A stretch of DNA of 43,121 nt from Chloracidobacterium sp. (GCA_016711345.1 JADJTD010000006.1:1-43121), one strand, 5' to 3'; numbered from the stretch's first letter, positions 7,412 through 15,612 are shown. Program-made: numbers and translations. The notes: generated by a model from the letters alone, not told the origin.

Positions 7412-8014
7412 ATGTCTGATGAAACAAAGACAACCGAACCCACGGAAGAAAAGGATGATGAACTCGAACTCGATGATTCTGATCTCGATGAACTCGACCT
7501 CGGTGACGAGGAAGAAGAACCGGCAGAAGGCGACGACGATAAAGATCCAGCCGACGGGGACGGAGACAAAGAACCTTCCGATGAGAAGGATCGAACCGCT
7601 GCATTAAACATTCAGCGAAAGAAGTTCCGTGATCGCGCTTTGAAAGCCGAAGCTCGTGTTGCAGAACTAGAGAAGAAACAATCTAAACCCACCTCGAAAA
7701 AGTCCGACGTTTCCGCCGACAAAGCGGATCGTATGGACTTCCGCTTCGACCATCCGGAACTTTCCTCAAAAGAAGTAGACGAGATTGAAGCGATTGCCAG
7801 AGCAAAAGGTGTATCGCTCGAACAAGCGATGAAGTCACCGGTCATCCAAGTCTTTCTAAAAGCGTCAGCGCGAAAGCGTGAACACGCGAAGGCTTCACCG
7901 GAGACACGTCATCGTGCCGCGCCGCGTATCAAGGGTAAAGACCCTATGGATATGTCCCCCGAAGAATTTGAAAGCTTTAAGCGTCAAGTGAAATCAGGGC
8001 AGTTCAAGCCATAG
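7412..8014 (+). CDS. putative scaffolding protein, 200 aa
   Basis: Located between portal and major capsid genes, the usual place for a scaffold that shapes the prohead and then leaves. Residues 1-65 are extremely acidic (runs of Asp/Glu), the middle is a charged helix (RKKFRDRALKAEARVAELEKK), and the C-terminus is basic with a helix (SPEEFESFKRQVKSGQFKP), resembling the capsid-binding end of known scaffolds. No protease motif is visible. Function is inferred from layout and composition. Confidence 0.75.
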   Translation: MSDETKTTEPTEEKDDELELDDSDLDELDLGDEEEEPAEGDDDKDPADGDGDKEPSDEKDRTAALNIQRKKFRDRALKAEARVAELEKKQSKPTSKKSDVSADKADRMDFRFDHPELSSKEVDEIEAIARAKGVSLEQAMKSPVIQVFLKASARKREHAKASPETRHRAAPRIKGKDPMDMSPEEFESFKRQVKSGQFKP

Positions 8015-8048
8015 CACTACTGGCATGAGAGGTTTTAACTAACCTACT

Positions 8049-9011
8049 ATGCCTATTCAAACATCCTCAACAGTCGCACACGCCGTAAACAACTATTACG
8101 ATCGTGTCATGCTTTCCCGCGCTTTGCCTCACCTTGTTCACACATGGTTCGGTCAGGTGCGCGACATTCCGACCAACAACTCGAATGTCATCAAGTTCCG
8201 CCGCTACAACAGCCTCACGGTCTCGACTACGGCTTTGACCGCTGGAACGACCCCTTCGACGGCTTCCCTTTCTGTCACCGACGTAACGGCCACTTTGGCT
8301 CAATACGGTAACGTGATTGAAACGTCCGACGAACTCATGCTCACGACCCTTGACCCGTACACAACGGAAGTCATGGAACTCTTGGGCGAGAACGCCGGTC
8401 AGACGCTCGATCAGATCTGTCGCGAAATTCTCGTTGCCGGCACAAGCGTTCAGTACGCTTCGTCAGCCACGTCCCGCGTCACGGTCAGCTCGGCCATGAA
8501 GCTCACCGCCGCAGAAGTCCGTGAAGCTGTCCGTACTCTGAAAAATAACAACGCTCGTAAGATCGCTTCGATGATCTCTCCGAACCCGAATGTTGACACC
8601 GTTCCTGTCGATGCAGCCTTTATCGGCCTCATCCACCCGAACACGACATACGATTTGAAGAGTGATGCCGCGTTCGTCCCTGTCGAGAACTACCCATCAC
8701 AAGCCAACGTCATGCCGGGCGAAGTCGGAAAGATCGATGAAGTTCGCTTCATTGAAACGACCTACGCTAAAGTATGGACGGCTGCCGGAGCCGCCGGTAT
8801 CGATGTGTATGGAACGCTGATCCTTGGTGCTGATGCCTACGGTGTCACCCGCCTTGCCGGTCACGCGATGGAAGTTATTCAGAAGGCCCTCGGTTCAGCA
8901 GGATCCGCAGATCCTCTCAACCAGCGCGCAACAGCCGGTTGGAAAGCATGGTTCACGTCCGTCATCTTGAACAACTTGTTCATGACCCGCGTGGAACACG
9001 CAGCCTCGTAG
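8049..9011 (+). CDS. major capsid protein, N4-gp56 family, 320 aa
   Basis: The shell-forming HK97-fold protein. Features of the N4-gp56 family are visible: the N-terminal YYDRVMLSRALPHLVH, the segment IKFRRYNSLTVSTTAL, the alternating LSVTDVTATLAQYGNVIETSD, and the helix with GENAGQTLDQICREILVAG. Length is normal for the family. No Shine-Dalgarno or -10 box precedes the ATG; a short inverted repeat AGGTT ... AACCT lies at 8030-8045. It is probably expressed from the repeat promoters before the scaffold. Confidence 0.93.
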   Translation: MPIQTSSTVAHAVNNYYDRVMLSRALPHLVHTWFGQVRDIPTNNSNVIKFRRYNSLTVSTTALTAGTTPSTASLSVTDVTATLAQYGNVIETSDELMLTTLDPYTTEVMELLGENAGQTLDQICREILVAGTSVQYASSATSRVTVSSAMKLTAAEVREAVRTLKNNNARKIASMISPNPNVDTVPVDAAFIGLIHPNTTYDLKSDAAFVPVENYPSQANVMPGEVGKIDEVRFIETTYAKVWTAAGAAGIDVYGTLILGADAYGVTRLAGHAMEVIQKALGSAGSADPLNQRATAGWKAWFTSVILNNLFMTRVEHAAS

Positions 9012-9032
9012 TCGTAAACGGCTTGTTAATTC

Positions 9033-9056
9033 AAGGGGAGGTTAAAATCTCCCCTT
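9033..9056 (+). other. strong hairpin after the capsid gene
   Basis: AAGGGGAG, loop GTTAAAAT, CTCCCCTT: an 8-bp perfect stem 21 bases after the capsid stop and 12 before the next ATG. The downstream side is A-rich rather than U-rich, so it is not a standard plus-strand terminator. It may protect the capsid mRNA 3' end or adjust expression of downstream genes. Confidence 0.7.
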
Positions 9057-9068
9057 AAAAACAAACCT

Positions 9069-9452
9069 ATGTCCACTAAAAAAGAACTCGAACTCGACAA
9101 GATCCCGGAATCCACAGACGAGGAATCTGCTCCTGAAAAGGAATCGGAAGCTCCTAAGTCTCGTGCGGTCTCTCCGAGGAATGTCGAGGCTCAAAAGAAA
9201 CTTGCAGAAGAAAAGGTCATCTCTGATGCCGTCATTCCTTCCGGACAGTTTCTCGTAGAAAAGGGTCGTCAATTTATTGCCGCCCTTGAACAGCAACCCC
9301 TCATGCCAACGATGGTCATGGCCTCAGCCAACGATCAAGCTGGTATGCGTCAATTTGAAATTCAGGGCGTAAAGATCAATGTCCCAACGGGCAAGCCGAT
9401 CAATATCCCTGAATCCGTTGCTTCGCTAATTCGTGATAACTTCGGTTACTAA
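9069..9452 (+). CDS. hypothetical head-region protein, 127 aa
   Basis: Unrecognised. Residues 1-55 are highly charged and probably unstructured (KELELDKIPESTDEES), and the second half looks folded (MRQFEIQGVKINVPTGKPIN then IPESVASLIRDNFGY). Position between capsid and a putative decoration protein suggests a minor virion or head-completion role. It is separated by two bases from the next ATG and so is likely co-translated. Confidence 0.65.
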   Translation: MSTKKELELDKIPESTDEESAPEKESEAPKSRAVSPRNVEAQKKLAEEKVISDAVIPSGQFLVEKGRQFIAALEQQPLMPTMVMASANDQAGMRQFEIQGVKINVPTGKPINIPESVASLIRDNFGY

Positions 9453-9454
9453 CT

Positions 9455-9958
9455 ATGTCTCTTCCTAACCCGGGGGCTGGTCTTTCCAACAAGGATCTGA
9501 TCGGTCTCCTCAAAACTGTTAAGTGTCGTGGCCTCGCCTCTGCTGGCGTTGTCATCGGTACGTCTTCTGCCGCGCAGGTCAAGTGGGGTTCCTCAATCGT
9601 CGCATCTATCCTTGGCAAAATTGTCACGGTCACGACGGATGAAGTCGCCTTTACTGCCACCACGCATGATATCCCTGCATCAGCATCTGCTGTTCAGGAA
9701 GCCGTGTACGCCGTTGAAGTCGATGCCGCCGGAACTGTTACCTTGAAAATGGGTGCAATTTCCTCTGGCTCTGGTACGGCTCTCTGGCCTGCCGCTTCGA
9801 CGGATAAGGCCGTCATCGGTGGCGTTCGCGTCGCTGTCGCCGCTGGCTCGACTCCGTTCGATGCCTCTACCGATCTCTTGTCGGCTAGTCACATTACAGA
9901 CACGTTCTATAATGTCACTTGCTCTCCGACGGATCTTGGTGAAGTTCTCGCCGCCTAG
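9455..9958 (+). CDS. putative head decoration or structural protein, 167 aa
   Basis: Ala/Ser/Thr/Val-rich beta-type sequence, as in small capsid-decorating proteins (VTVTTDEVAFTATTHDIPAS; VYAVEVDAAGTVTLKMG; AVIGGVRVAVAAG). The N-terminus MSLPNPGAGLSNKDLIGLLK looks like an arm. I do not recognise a specific family. The context after the capsid gene supports a virion role. It ends just before a hairpin-promoter element. Confidence 0.55.
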   Translation: MSLPNPGAGLSNKDLIGLLKTVKCRGLASAGVVIGTSSAAQVKWGSSIVASILGKIVTVTTDEVAFTATTHDIPASASAVQEAVYAVEVDAAGTVTLKMGAISSGSGTALWPAASTDKAVIGGVRVAVAAGSTPFDASTDLLSASHITDTFYNVTCSPTDLGEVLAA

Positions 9959-9964
9959 TCGTGT

Positions 9965-10000
9965 TATAATACGGGGGACAACTGAAAAGTTCTCCCTCGT
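9965..10000 (+). promoter_or_regulatory. TATAAT promoter fused to a 5' leader hairpin
   Basis: GTGTTATAAT ends at 9970 and is followed at once by ACGGGGGACAACT, loop GAAA, AGTTCTCCCTCGT (9971-10000), in which 12 of 13 positions pair and the loop is a GNRA tetraloop. Transcription is predicted from about 9977, inside the first arm, so the mRNA would begin with a stem and has a leader of about 33 bases before the ATG at 10010. The stem could also fold in read-through RNA from upstream. Confidence 0.65.
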
Positions 10001-10009
10001 ACTTACACC

Positions 10010-10717
10010 ATGACATTAACCGAATTACGCGCGATGGCGCGCAGGAAGATCAGCTTCCAGTCAACGGCTTCTGCAAAGTACGGAGATACCGATCTCGATG
10101 CTAATTTGAACATGTGGTACCGCATCCTGCTCGGATGGGTCTTTGAGAGTACCGGAGTCTGGGAGTTTAACGGAGAAATGAGTACGACAGGTCTTGTTTC
10201 TGGACAAGAGGAATATGTCCTTCCTTCCGATTTTGTGATCTTGAACCGAGTTGAGATTCTGTATCCCGATGCAACGGACTACGTTAAGGCGAACCGTATC
10301 GACGACAAGCAAGTAGACGGTAGCGCATTTGGTAATGATGAGATTGCTTTCGGTTCCGCCGGATCTCCCGTTTACCGTACCTTTGGCAATTCCATTTTTA
10401 TTTACCCATCGCCAACAGCTGCCGTAACAGCCGGACTTCGCATCGAATACCTGACGGATATTACCGAGCTTTCAGCATCCGGCGATGTCCCCACTCTGAA
10501 TACTCTCGTTCATCATGTCATGGCAATCGGCGCGGCTTACGAATACTGCTTGACAAACGAGCAACCTAGAAAGGCTAAGATGCTTTCCGATCAACTGTTT
10601 GGCCGGCAAGGATCTGCCGGAGGCGAGTCATTAAAAGCTCAAGTTCAGTATCTTGCCGCGCAACGTGATCGTTCCGTGAAACAACGTATCATCCCACGTT
10701 TCGCTTCATTCCGATAA
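10010..10717 (+). CDS. head-tail adaptor / connector protein, 235 aa
   Basis: Probably the gatekeeper ring under the portal, comparable to tail-tubular A or gp6-like adaptors. Helical start (MTLTELRAMARRKISF), then beta-type middle (LVSGQEEYVLPSDFVILNRVEI; GNSIFIYPSPTAA) and a helical end (HHVMAIGAAYEYCLTNEQ). The LPxDFxxLxRV and IxIxPxPxA patterns are usual in such adaptors of short-tailed phages. Placement after the capsid genes fits. Confidence 0.7.
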   Translation: MTLTELRAMARRKISFQSTASAKYGDTDLDANLNMWYRILLGWVFESTGVWEFNGEMSTTGLVSGQEEYVLPSDFVILNRVEILYPDATDYVKANRIDDKQVDGSAFGNDEIAFGSAGSPVYRTFGNSIFIYPSPTAAVTAGLRIEYLTDITELSASGDVPTLNTLVHHVMAIGAAYEYCLTNEQPRKAKMLSDQLFGRQGSAGGESLKAQVQYLAAQRDRSVKQRIIPRFASFR

Positions 10718-10725
10718 TACCGTGG

Positions 10726-10731
10726 TATAAT
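10726..10731 (+). promoter_or_regulatory. extended -10 promoter, leaderless start
   Basis: GTGGTATAAT with TGG extension. The predicted +1 (10738) coincides with the A of ATG. There is no Shine-Dalgarno sequence and no -35-like TTGACA. Confidence 0.7.
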
Positions 10732-10737
10732 ATCCCT

Positions 10738-11349
10738 ATGGAAAGAATCTTTGAACATGAAGGAACCAAATATGTTAGAATCAACAAGCACCTAGCTGCG
10801 CCCTTTAATGACGTTAATGATAATGGTGTGCCTATCATCAAGTCTGAGAGCGAAGACTTTATTAACGAACACGGCGTGCCAAGCAAACGCATCAAGGTGA
10901 ACTGCTTAACTATTTCTCCCGCATCTATAAACCCTAATATGGCCTCTGGAATCTATAATCGCTTCAAAGCGAACCTGATGAACAAAGAGTGCGATCTTGA
11001 AGCCGACACAATCAAGGTTGCTCTCGTCAACAACAGTCACTCGTTTACGGCGACGCATAACGGGTATTCTGATATTTCCGCGAACGAACTCGCGGCAACC
11101 GGCGGCTACACGACCGGTGGCGCGGCTCTTGCTTCAAAAGCCGTCACGCAGGCGGCGACGACAAAATTTGATGCTGCCGACACTTCTTGGACTTCTGCCA
11201 CGTTTACCGCGTACCACGCAGTTATTTACGATGATACTCTTGCCGGCGATGACCTTATCGCTTCCATTGACTTCGGCGGAGCGCAAGCAGTTTCCTCCGG
11301 TACGTTCACGATTCAATGGCACGCTGACGGAATCATCACCTTGGCGTAA
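10738..11349 (+). CDS. putative virion structural protein, 203 aa
   Basis: The C-terminal two thirds follow a pattern common in phage structural proteins: DTIKVALVNNSHSFTATHNG, ELAATGGYTTGGAALASK, then AVIYDDTLAGDDLIASIDFG and SGTFTIQWHADGIITL. The exact role (tail, fibre base or head fibre) is not established. The N-terminal 65 residues are more polar and could be a binding arm. Expressed from its own leaderless promoter. Confidence 0.7.
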   Translation: MERIFEHEGTKYVRINKHLAAPFNDVNDNGVPIIKSESEDFINEHGVPSKRIKVNCLTISPASINPNMASGIYNRFKANLMNKECDLEADTIKVALVNNSHSFTATHNGYSDISANELAATGGYTTGGAALASKAVTQAATTKFDAADTSWTSATFTAYHAVIYDDTLAGDDLIASIDFGGAQAVSSGTFTIQWHADGIITLA

Positions 11350-11390
11350 TAGACTGAGCCGTGGGACGGCCTAGTAATAAAACAATACCT

Positions 11391-11567
11391 ATGCCTTGTT
11401 CCGCATATTCAAAGAGGGGCGAGGTTCTCGATTGGATCCAGTCCTCCAAAGAAGATCACGAGCAGTGGATGTCGATACATCCACTGTATCGTGCATATCT
11501 AACGGTCGCTCCGGTGTTTATTGTCTCCGTAATCATCGGTGTGTTCGCGTACCTGTACCTGATTTAA
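11391..11567 (+). CDS. small membrane protein, 58 aa
   Basis: A charged N-terminal half (MPCSAYSKRGEVLDWIQSSK) is followed by one C-terminal membrane helix (LTVAPVFIVSVIIGVFAYLY). ATG 11391 is preferred; a GTG at 11361 would start inside a small hairpin (GCCGT/ACGGC). The topology would fit a holin accessory or membrane-anchored lysis or exclusion factor, but no family is recognised. It stops one base before the ATG of the broken fibre gene. Confidence 0.55.
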   Translation: MPCSAYSKRGEVLDWIQSSKEDHEQWMSIHPLYRAYLTVAPVFIVSVIIGVFAYLYLI

Positions 11568-11568
11568 T

Positions 11569-12677
11569 ATGGCTATTGCCTTTCTACAAGACGGCGAGAC
11601 ATTCGAGCCGGGAACTGGCACATCGATAACGATCGCTTTTGATTCTGGATCAACTGGAAGCGATCGTTATCTTGTTGTAGCTATTTTGGTGCAACAACCG
11701 ACAAGGTGACAGGTGTCACCTATAACGGCGATGCGATGACGTTGCTAAAAAAACAGGTAGGAACCGCGCAAGGTGGTCTCTACATGTACTTGTACGGCCT
11801 CGCGAATCCAGACACGGGGACAAATAATATCGTAATTTCAGCGAGTTCATCTATTGCGAATCCGCCTACCTGGTACGGAGTCTATACAGGTGTTGACGCA
11901 ACGCAACCTGACGATGATGCGTACAATTCTCGAGGTTCCGGAAGCGGATCGTTTGCTGTCACGCTTACGACGGTTGCTGATAACAGCTGGATTGTTGCGA
12001 TGGAAATGGATAATAACGGAGCCATGGCAGCAACAGCGGACTGTATAAAGCGTATTGGCTGGTCAAGTGGATATGGAACGCAGGTTTTTGATTCAAATAG
12101 TGCAAAAACTCCAGCAGGATCAAATGCTCTTACAGTTACAGGCTCTAACGGAGGTGCCCAAGATCTTTTAGGCATCTCGCTCGCTCCAAAATCCGCCACA
12201 ATCGTCACTCCGTCCGCATCGCACTCTGCCACTCAACGCTCCAGACCGAACGGGTTATCACGGATACAGTCGCCCCGTCAGCGCAAGCTCTTACGGTCGC
12301 TGTCCTCGCTCCGTCTCTAAAAACAGACGATTCTTTGCTCGAGCGCACAGGCTCTCACGCTCACTTCAAGTTCCGAACATCCTTGCGGGAAAGATCGCAA
12401 CTCCTTCCGCTCTTGCCCTCATCCGCTCTTGCTCCCACGTCTTCGCTCCGGCCGGACAGCGCCAGTTTCAGCAGTCGCTCTGACGAGCGCTGTTTACGGA
12501 GTCACCTTTGTCCTTGGGCAGACGGTCTCCCCTAGCCCGCTTGAACTTGCCCTTACGTTGAAGTTGATCGCCGGACGCTGGAACAATCGCGTGAAGCCAA
12601 CCTCGACGTGGACGAACAGGACAAGACCATCTTAGTCTTGGTCAGATCGCACTCCCCCGACAACAACTTGGTCTTGA
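11569..12677 (+). pseudogene. tail-fibre-like gene, repeatedly frameshifted
   Basis: Begins MAIAFLQDGETFEPGTGTSI, stops early at 11707, and continues in another frame as TGVTYNGDAMTLL. Adding one T to the TTTT at 11684-11687 restores a continuous protein. From about 12230 a repeated PSAxALT-type motif appears successively in different frames (12270, 12338, 12401, 12454, 12535), so at least three further shifts exist. The last part ends with the Trp/Thr-rich pattern VKPTSTWTNRTRPS, an in-frame TAG (12633), then SWSDRTPPTTTWS. This is probably a receptor-binding or fibre protein; the breaks may be real or errors. Confidence 0.7.
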
Positions 12678-12684
12678 TTCGTGG

Positions 12685-12690
12685 TATAAT
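12685..12690 (+). promoter_or_regulatory. extended -10 promoter
   Basis: GTGGTATAAT. The predicted start (12697) is two bases before the ATG at 12699. The decamer is identical to the one at 10722-10731. Confidence 0.7.
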
Positions 12691-12698
12691 CTAATCAT

Positions 12699-13016
12699 AT
12701 GCCTTTACTTATCCCCCGAGATGACAACGACGCGATTATTCAACTTGTTCCTCCTGTTGCAGCACTCGCAAGAACTTTAGACACAACGATCAGCTCTGCT
12801 ACGTCAGTAACGCTAAACGCAGCGACTACGTTGATCGAAGTCACGGCTTTAACGCAAGGTATTTATATGCGCTATTCGGCCGGAGCCTCGAACTCAAACT
12901 TCGATGAGTACATCCCTGCAAACAGCACACGACATTATGTTAAGCCTAGCGGAGTAACGGTTGTATCTTTCTTGGAAGCCGCGGCATCAGCAACGTTGAT
13001 CGTGATCGAGAAGTAA
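12699..13016 (+). CDS. small putative virion protein, 105 aa
   Basis: Thr/Ala/Ser-rich beta-type sequence (TTISSATSVTLNAATTLIEV; IYMRYSAGASNSNFDEYIPA; ATLIVIEK). It resembles small fibre or decoration subunits, but no family can be named. It lies between two fibre-like genes and has its own nearly leaderless promoter, followed after five bases by the next ATG. Confidence 0.6.
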   Translation: MPLLIPRDDNDAIIQLVPPVAALARTLDTTISSATSVTLNAATTLIEVTALTQGIYMRYSAGASNSNFDEYIPANSTRHYVKPSGVTVVSFLEAAASATLIVIEK

Positions 13017-13021
13017 AATTT

Positions 13022-14164
13022 ATGCTGAACCTGAATACCATCGGTTCATTTGGAAGCCTTGGCGGCGGAGATCGCGCCACGGCTTCTTTGCCATTGTTTT
13101 CAGGCGGCACCTTCACCCGAAGCACCGAAGGTTCATATCTAACCGGCGCACCGACCGACGGATCGACGGCGTTTTTAGCGTGGGCTGCGGTCGATGCCCG
13201 TCGTATCGAGAATCGCGGTGACGGACTTGGGAGCATGTTGTTGTTGGAGGGAGCAAGAACGAACCTCCTCATCCAGTCGCGCGATATAAATACCACTGGC
13301 GGTTGGGCTGCCGGCTCAAGCGACACGCCGACGCTAGATGCAGGACCAGGCCCCGATGGAGCAGCACTCGCAGATCGTGAACAGGTATCGTCTGCTGGCT
13401 ATGGAAGATACAAGGCCACGACGGGAGGCGGGACGACGGTTGAGGTTTCCACCTCTGTCTACTTGAAGCGGATGCCATCTGCCGGTTCAGGCACAGCGCA
13501 AGTAAACCCTTACGACTCGGCCTACCGCACCGTACAGTTTGCTATTGACGAGACATGGAGCCGCGCGTCGATTGTTAGGATCCCGTCGTTCGCGACGATT
13601 TCGTACATTCCGTGGGAAGGCCGAGTCGGTGCCGCCGGCGTTAACATGGCACTCGACTATTTGTGTGATCTCCACCAGATCGAACAGGGAGCGTTCCCAT
13701 CCTCTCCTATCCGTACGACCACAGCCGCAGTAACCCGCTCTGCTGACGCTCTTTCATACGCAGACACCGCTTACCCCGCTTCGTTCTTAACGCGCGGTTT
13801 CCGTGTTCAGTTCGCTCCTGACGCATCAAGCGCGGAGGTAGTAACGGCTGGTGGAATGAACGTTGTGTATTTCGCCGGAGGAGCGACAAGCCGTCTTGAG
13901 TTCTCGTTCTCGGGCGCGGACTGCCAGCTCTATAGCTACGATGCCGGAGGCGCACAGCTCATCGCTACGGTTACATTTTCTCGTGGTCAGCTAATCACAA
14001 TCGACTGGAAAGAAACGGAGGTCATCATCAGCGGTTGCACCACGGGAGACGGTACTTATCCAAAGACAACGGGAGCGATGTCAGGCGGAACGATGCACAT
14101 CGGAACGTCGCTTACTTCCCATCCCTTCTTCGGCCGCTTCGGTCAAGCAATCACGGCATTGTAA
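13022..14164 (+). CDS. putative tail fibre or receptor-binding protein, 380 aa
   Basis: An N-terminal Gly-rich segment (GSFGSLGGGD) is followed by a pattern seen in phage fibres and tailspike-associated modules: LLLEGARTNLLIQSRD near residue 80, a carbohydrate-binding-like beta sandwich (VEVSTSVYLKRMP; VQFAIDETWSRASIV), then a second sandwich with a GRFGQAITAL end. No catalytic motif is evident. Role in host attachment is inferred. The start follows the previous stop by five bases. Confidence 0.65.
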   Translation: MLNLNTIGSFGSLGGGDRATASLPLFSGGTFTRSTEGSYLTGAPTDGSTAFLAWAAVDARRIENRGDGLGSMLLLEGARTNLLIQSRDINTTGGWAAGSSDTPTLDAGPGPDGAALADREQVSSAGYGRYKATTGGGTTVEVSTSVYLKRMPSAGSGTAQVNPYDSAYRTVQFAIDETWSRASIVRIPSFATISYIPWEGRVGAAGVNMALDYLCDLHQIEQGAFPSSPIRTTTAAVTRSADALSYADTAYPASFLTRGFRVQFAPDASSAEVVTAGGMNVVYFAGGATSRLEFSFSGADCQLYSYDAGGAQLIATVTFSRGQLITIDWKETEVIISGCTTGDGTYPKTTGAMSGGTMHIGTSLTSHPFFGRFGQAITAL

Positions 14165-14175
14165 AAAATTAGTGA

Positions 14176-14181
14176 TATAAT
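14176..14181 (+). promoter_or_regulatory. extended -10 promoter before putative holin
   Basis: AGTGATATAAT gives TGA plus TATAAT with the predicted start three bases before ATG 14191. This would let the putative lysis genes be expressed separately from the fibre genes. Confidence 0.65.
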
Positions 14182-14190
14182 AATAAACAT

Positions 14191-14430
14191 ATGAAACTCC
14201 CTCAACTTCAAATCGCCCCCGAGACAAAGAAGAAGATCATCAAAAGTTTAATGATCGCATCAGCCGGTTTCGCGGTAGGACTCGTCGGTATCCTCATGGC
14301 CGACCCGAACGTCATCGCATGGCTTTCGCAGCATCCGATCTACTCGCTCGCGATCGCGACGTACCTACCAATGGTGCTAAACGCTGTGAACGAATGGCGC
14401 AAGAACGCGGAGCGTGTTGGAAAACTGTAA
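14191..14430 (+). CDS. putative holin, 79 aa
   Basis: Short protein with a basic N-terminus (PETKKKIIKS), a hydrophobic helix around residues 19-38 (ASAGFAVGLVGILM), a second weaker one around 48-66 (PIYSLAIATYLPMVLNAV), and a charged tail (NEWRKNAERVGKL). This two-helix layout is that of a class II-type holin, the protein that permeabilises the membrane at lysis. The family is unassigned; another small membrane role is possible. The next membrane protein starts seven bases downstream. Confidence 0.55.
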   Translation: MKLPQLQIAPETKKKIIKSLMIASAGFAVGLVGILMADPNVIAWLSQHPIYSLAIATYLPMVLNAVNEWRKNAERVGKL

Positions 14431-14436
14431 TCTCCT

Positions 14437-14874
14437 ATGGCATCGAAGACCGCCGACGCTATCGCCGCTCGAGCCGCCTCCGCAGAAACGGCGGCGGCGG
14501 CCGCTATAGCTCTTGCGGAAAAGGCGGCACGAACGGCAGACGCTCTCGCTTCTGCTAAGGCTGCAACCGATACCGCGTCAGCTCTCCTCGCTGCTGACCT
14601 TGTTAGAATCAAAAATGACTTGGCCGAGATCAAGACGGCCCTTCAAAGCGGGTATGTAACGCAGGAGAGGTTTCGCGCCGTAGAAGCGGACATCTCTGCC
14701 AACCTAAAGTTAGCAGAACTCCATGCGGCGCGTATTACGGCCCTTGAAAACTCAAAGTTTGAGAACGTGGGAAAAGGTGATGGGATGAGAGCGATGTGGG
14801 GTTGGATCGTCGCGGTCATCTCACTCGTGATAATGGTAGGTGGATTCCTTATTCAAAATTTGAGACTTAAGTAG
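14437..14874 (+). CDS. membrane-anchored coiled-coil protein, putative lysis accessory, 145 aa
   Basis: Residues 1-55 are almost pure Ala/Thr helix, residues 55-105 form a coiled coil (IKNDLAEIKTALQSGYVTQE; AELHAARITALENSK), and residues 118-140 are one membrane helix (WGWIVAVISLVIMVGGFLI). This order resembles XhlA-type holin partners. Paired with the 79-aa membrane protein it suggests a lysis cassette. No endolysin is adjacent. Confidence 0.5.
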   Translation: MASKTADAIAARAASAETAAAAAIALAEKAARTADALASAKAATDTASALLAADLVRIKNDLAEIKTALQSGYVTQERFRAVEADISANLKLAELHAARITALENSKFENVGKGDGMRAMWGWIVAVISLVIMVGGFLIQNLRLK

Positions 14875-14883
14875 ACCCTCGCT

Positions 14884-15060
14884 ATGAGCTTCCAGCTCGT
14901 CCTAGGCCAAGATGACCGCAGGCTCTATGCAGAGGTCGAGATCGTCTACGAAGACGGTTCTACGGTCTTTCGCAGAGTACCCGCCAACAACCGTGTCACG
15001 CTTCACTTCGACGAGGTAGCCCAATGCGAGTCCGACTCCACGGTTCAAAATCCGTTGTGA
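14884..15060 (+). CDS. hypothetical protein, 58 aa
   Basis: Small beta-type acidic protein, MSFQLVLGQDDRRLYAEVEI, then VYEDGSTVFRRVPANNRVTL, ending DSTVQNPL. No family recognised. It lies between the putative lysis pair and an HNH gene. Its end contains GGTTCAAAATCC, which superficially resembles a tRNA T-arm, but no cloverleaf surrounds it. Confidence 0.55.
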   Translation: MSFQLVLGQDDRRLYAEVEIVYEDGSTVFRRVPANNRVTLHFDEVAQCESDSTVQNPL

Positions 15061-15095
15061 CGCTCAAGCACTTCACGATAGTGTAAGGAGCATGT

Positions 15096-15101
15096 TATAG
15101 T
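15096..15101 (+). promoter_or_regulatory. extended -10 promoter of the HNH-AP2 gene
   Basis: CATGTTATAGT gives TGT plus TATAGT, with the predicted start two bases before ATG 15110. The mobile endonuclease therefore appears to carry its own promoter of the local type. Confidence 0.6.
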
Positions 15102-15109
15102 AGGTGTAT

Positions 15110-15607
15110 ATGCCTACTAGAAAAAATGAGTATCGTCTCCTCTTAAGGAGGGGTGACAAAGACGTTGTATGTAGAGTCGATGCTGATAGTCTACCAATCA
15201 TCGCTATCTGTGAGTGGACGGTCGGCAACAACGGTTACGCTACAGGATCAATAAGAGGCAAACCTGTGCTTCTGCATCGGTTAATACTTCGTTCAGGGAC
15301 AGGCGAACAAGTCGACCACATCAACGGCGATAAGCTCGACAATCGGTATTGCAATTTACGCATCGCTGACCAGAGGCTTAACAGCCTCAATAGGCCTCTG
15401 CGCAAAGACAACAAGACTGGATATCGTGGCGTAACCTTCACAAGTAAGGGTCGGTATCGGGCCAATATAACTTCGAACAAGAAGACTACATGGCTTGGAT
15501 CATTCGATACCCCAGAACAGGCCGCCCATGCTTACAATGTCGCCGCGTTGAGACTCAATGGTGAACACGCGAGACTAAATCTTCTCAATCCTGCTGAAGC
15601 CGCCTGA
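15110..15607 (+). CDS. HNH homing endonuclease with AP2 DNA-binding domain, 165 aa
   Basis: The HNH nuclease core is visible: a first His in VLLHRLILRSG (residue 56), then VDHINGDKLDNRYCNLR (69-84). It is followed by an AP2-type DNA-binding domain, TGYRGVTFTSKGRYRANI with WLGSFDTPEQAAHAYN (residues 103-143). This is the usual free-standing homing endonuclease order in phages. It is probably a selfish insertion between the lysis genes and the next structural gene. ATG 15110 is preferred over GTG 15104. Confidence 0.92.
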   Translation: MPTRKNEYRLLLRRGDKDVVCRVDADSLPIIAICEWTVGNNGYATGSIRGKPVLLHRLILRSGTGEQVDHINGDKLDNRYCNLRIADQRLNSLNRPLRKDNKTGYRGVTFTSKGRYRANITSNKKTTWLGSFDTPEQAAHAYNVAALRLNGEHARLNLLNPAEAA

Positions 15608-15612
15608 CAAGA

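Noticed and set aside
11569..12677. Diversity-generating retroelement target
   Set aside because: No reverse transcriptase gene and no template repeat were seen; the changes are indels rather than adenine-specific substitutions.
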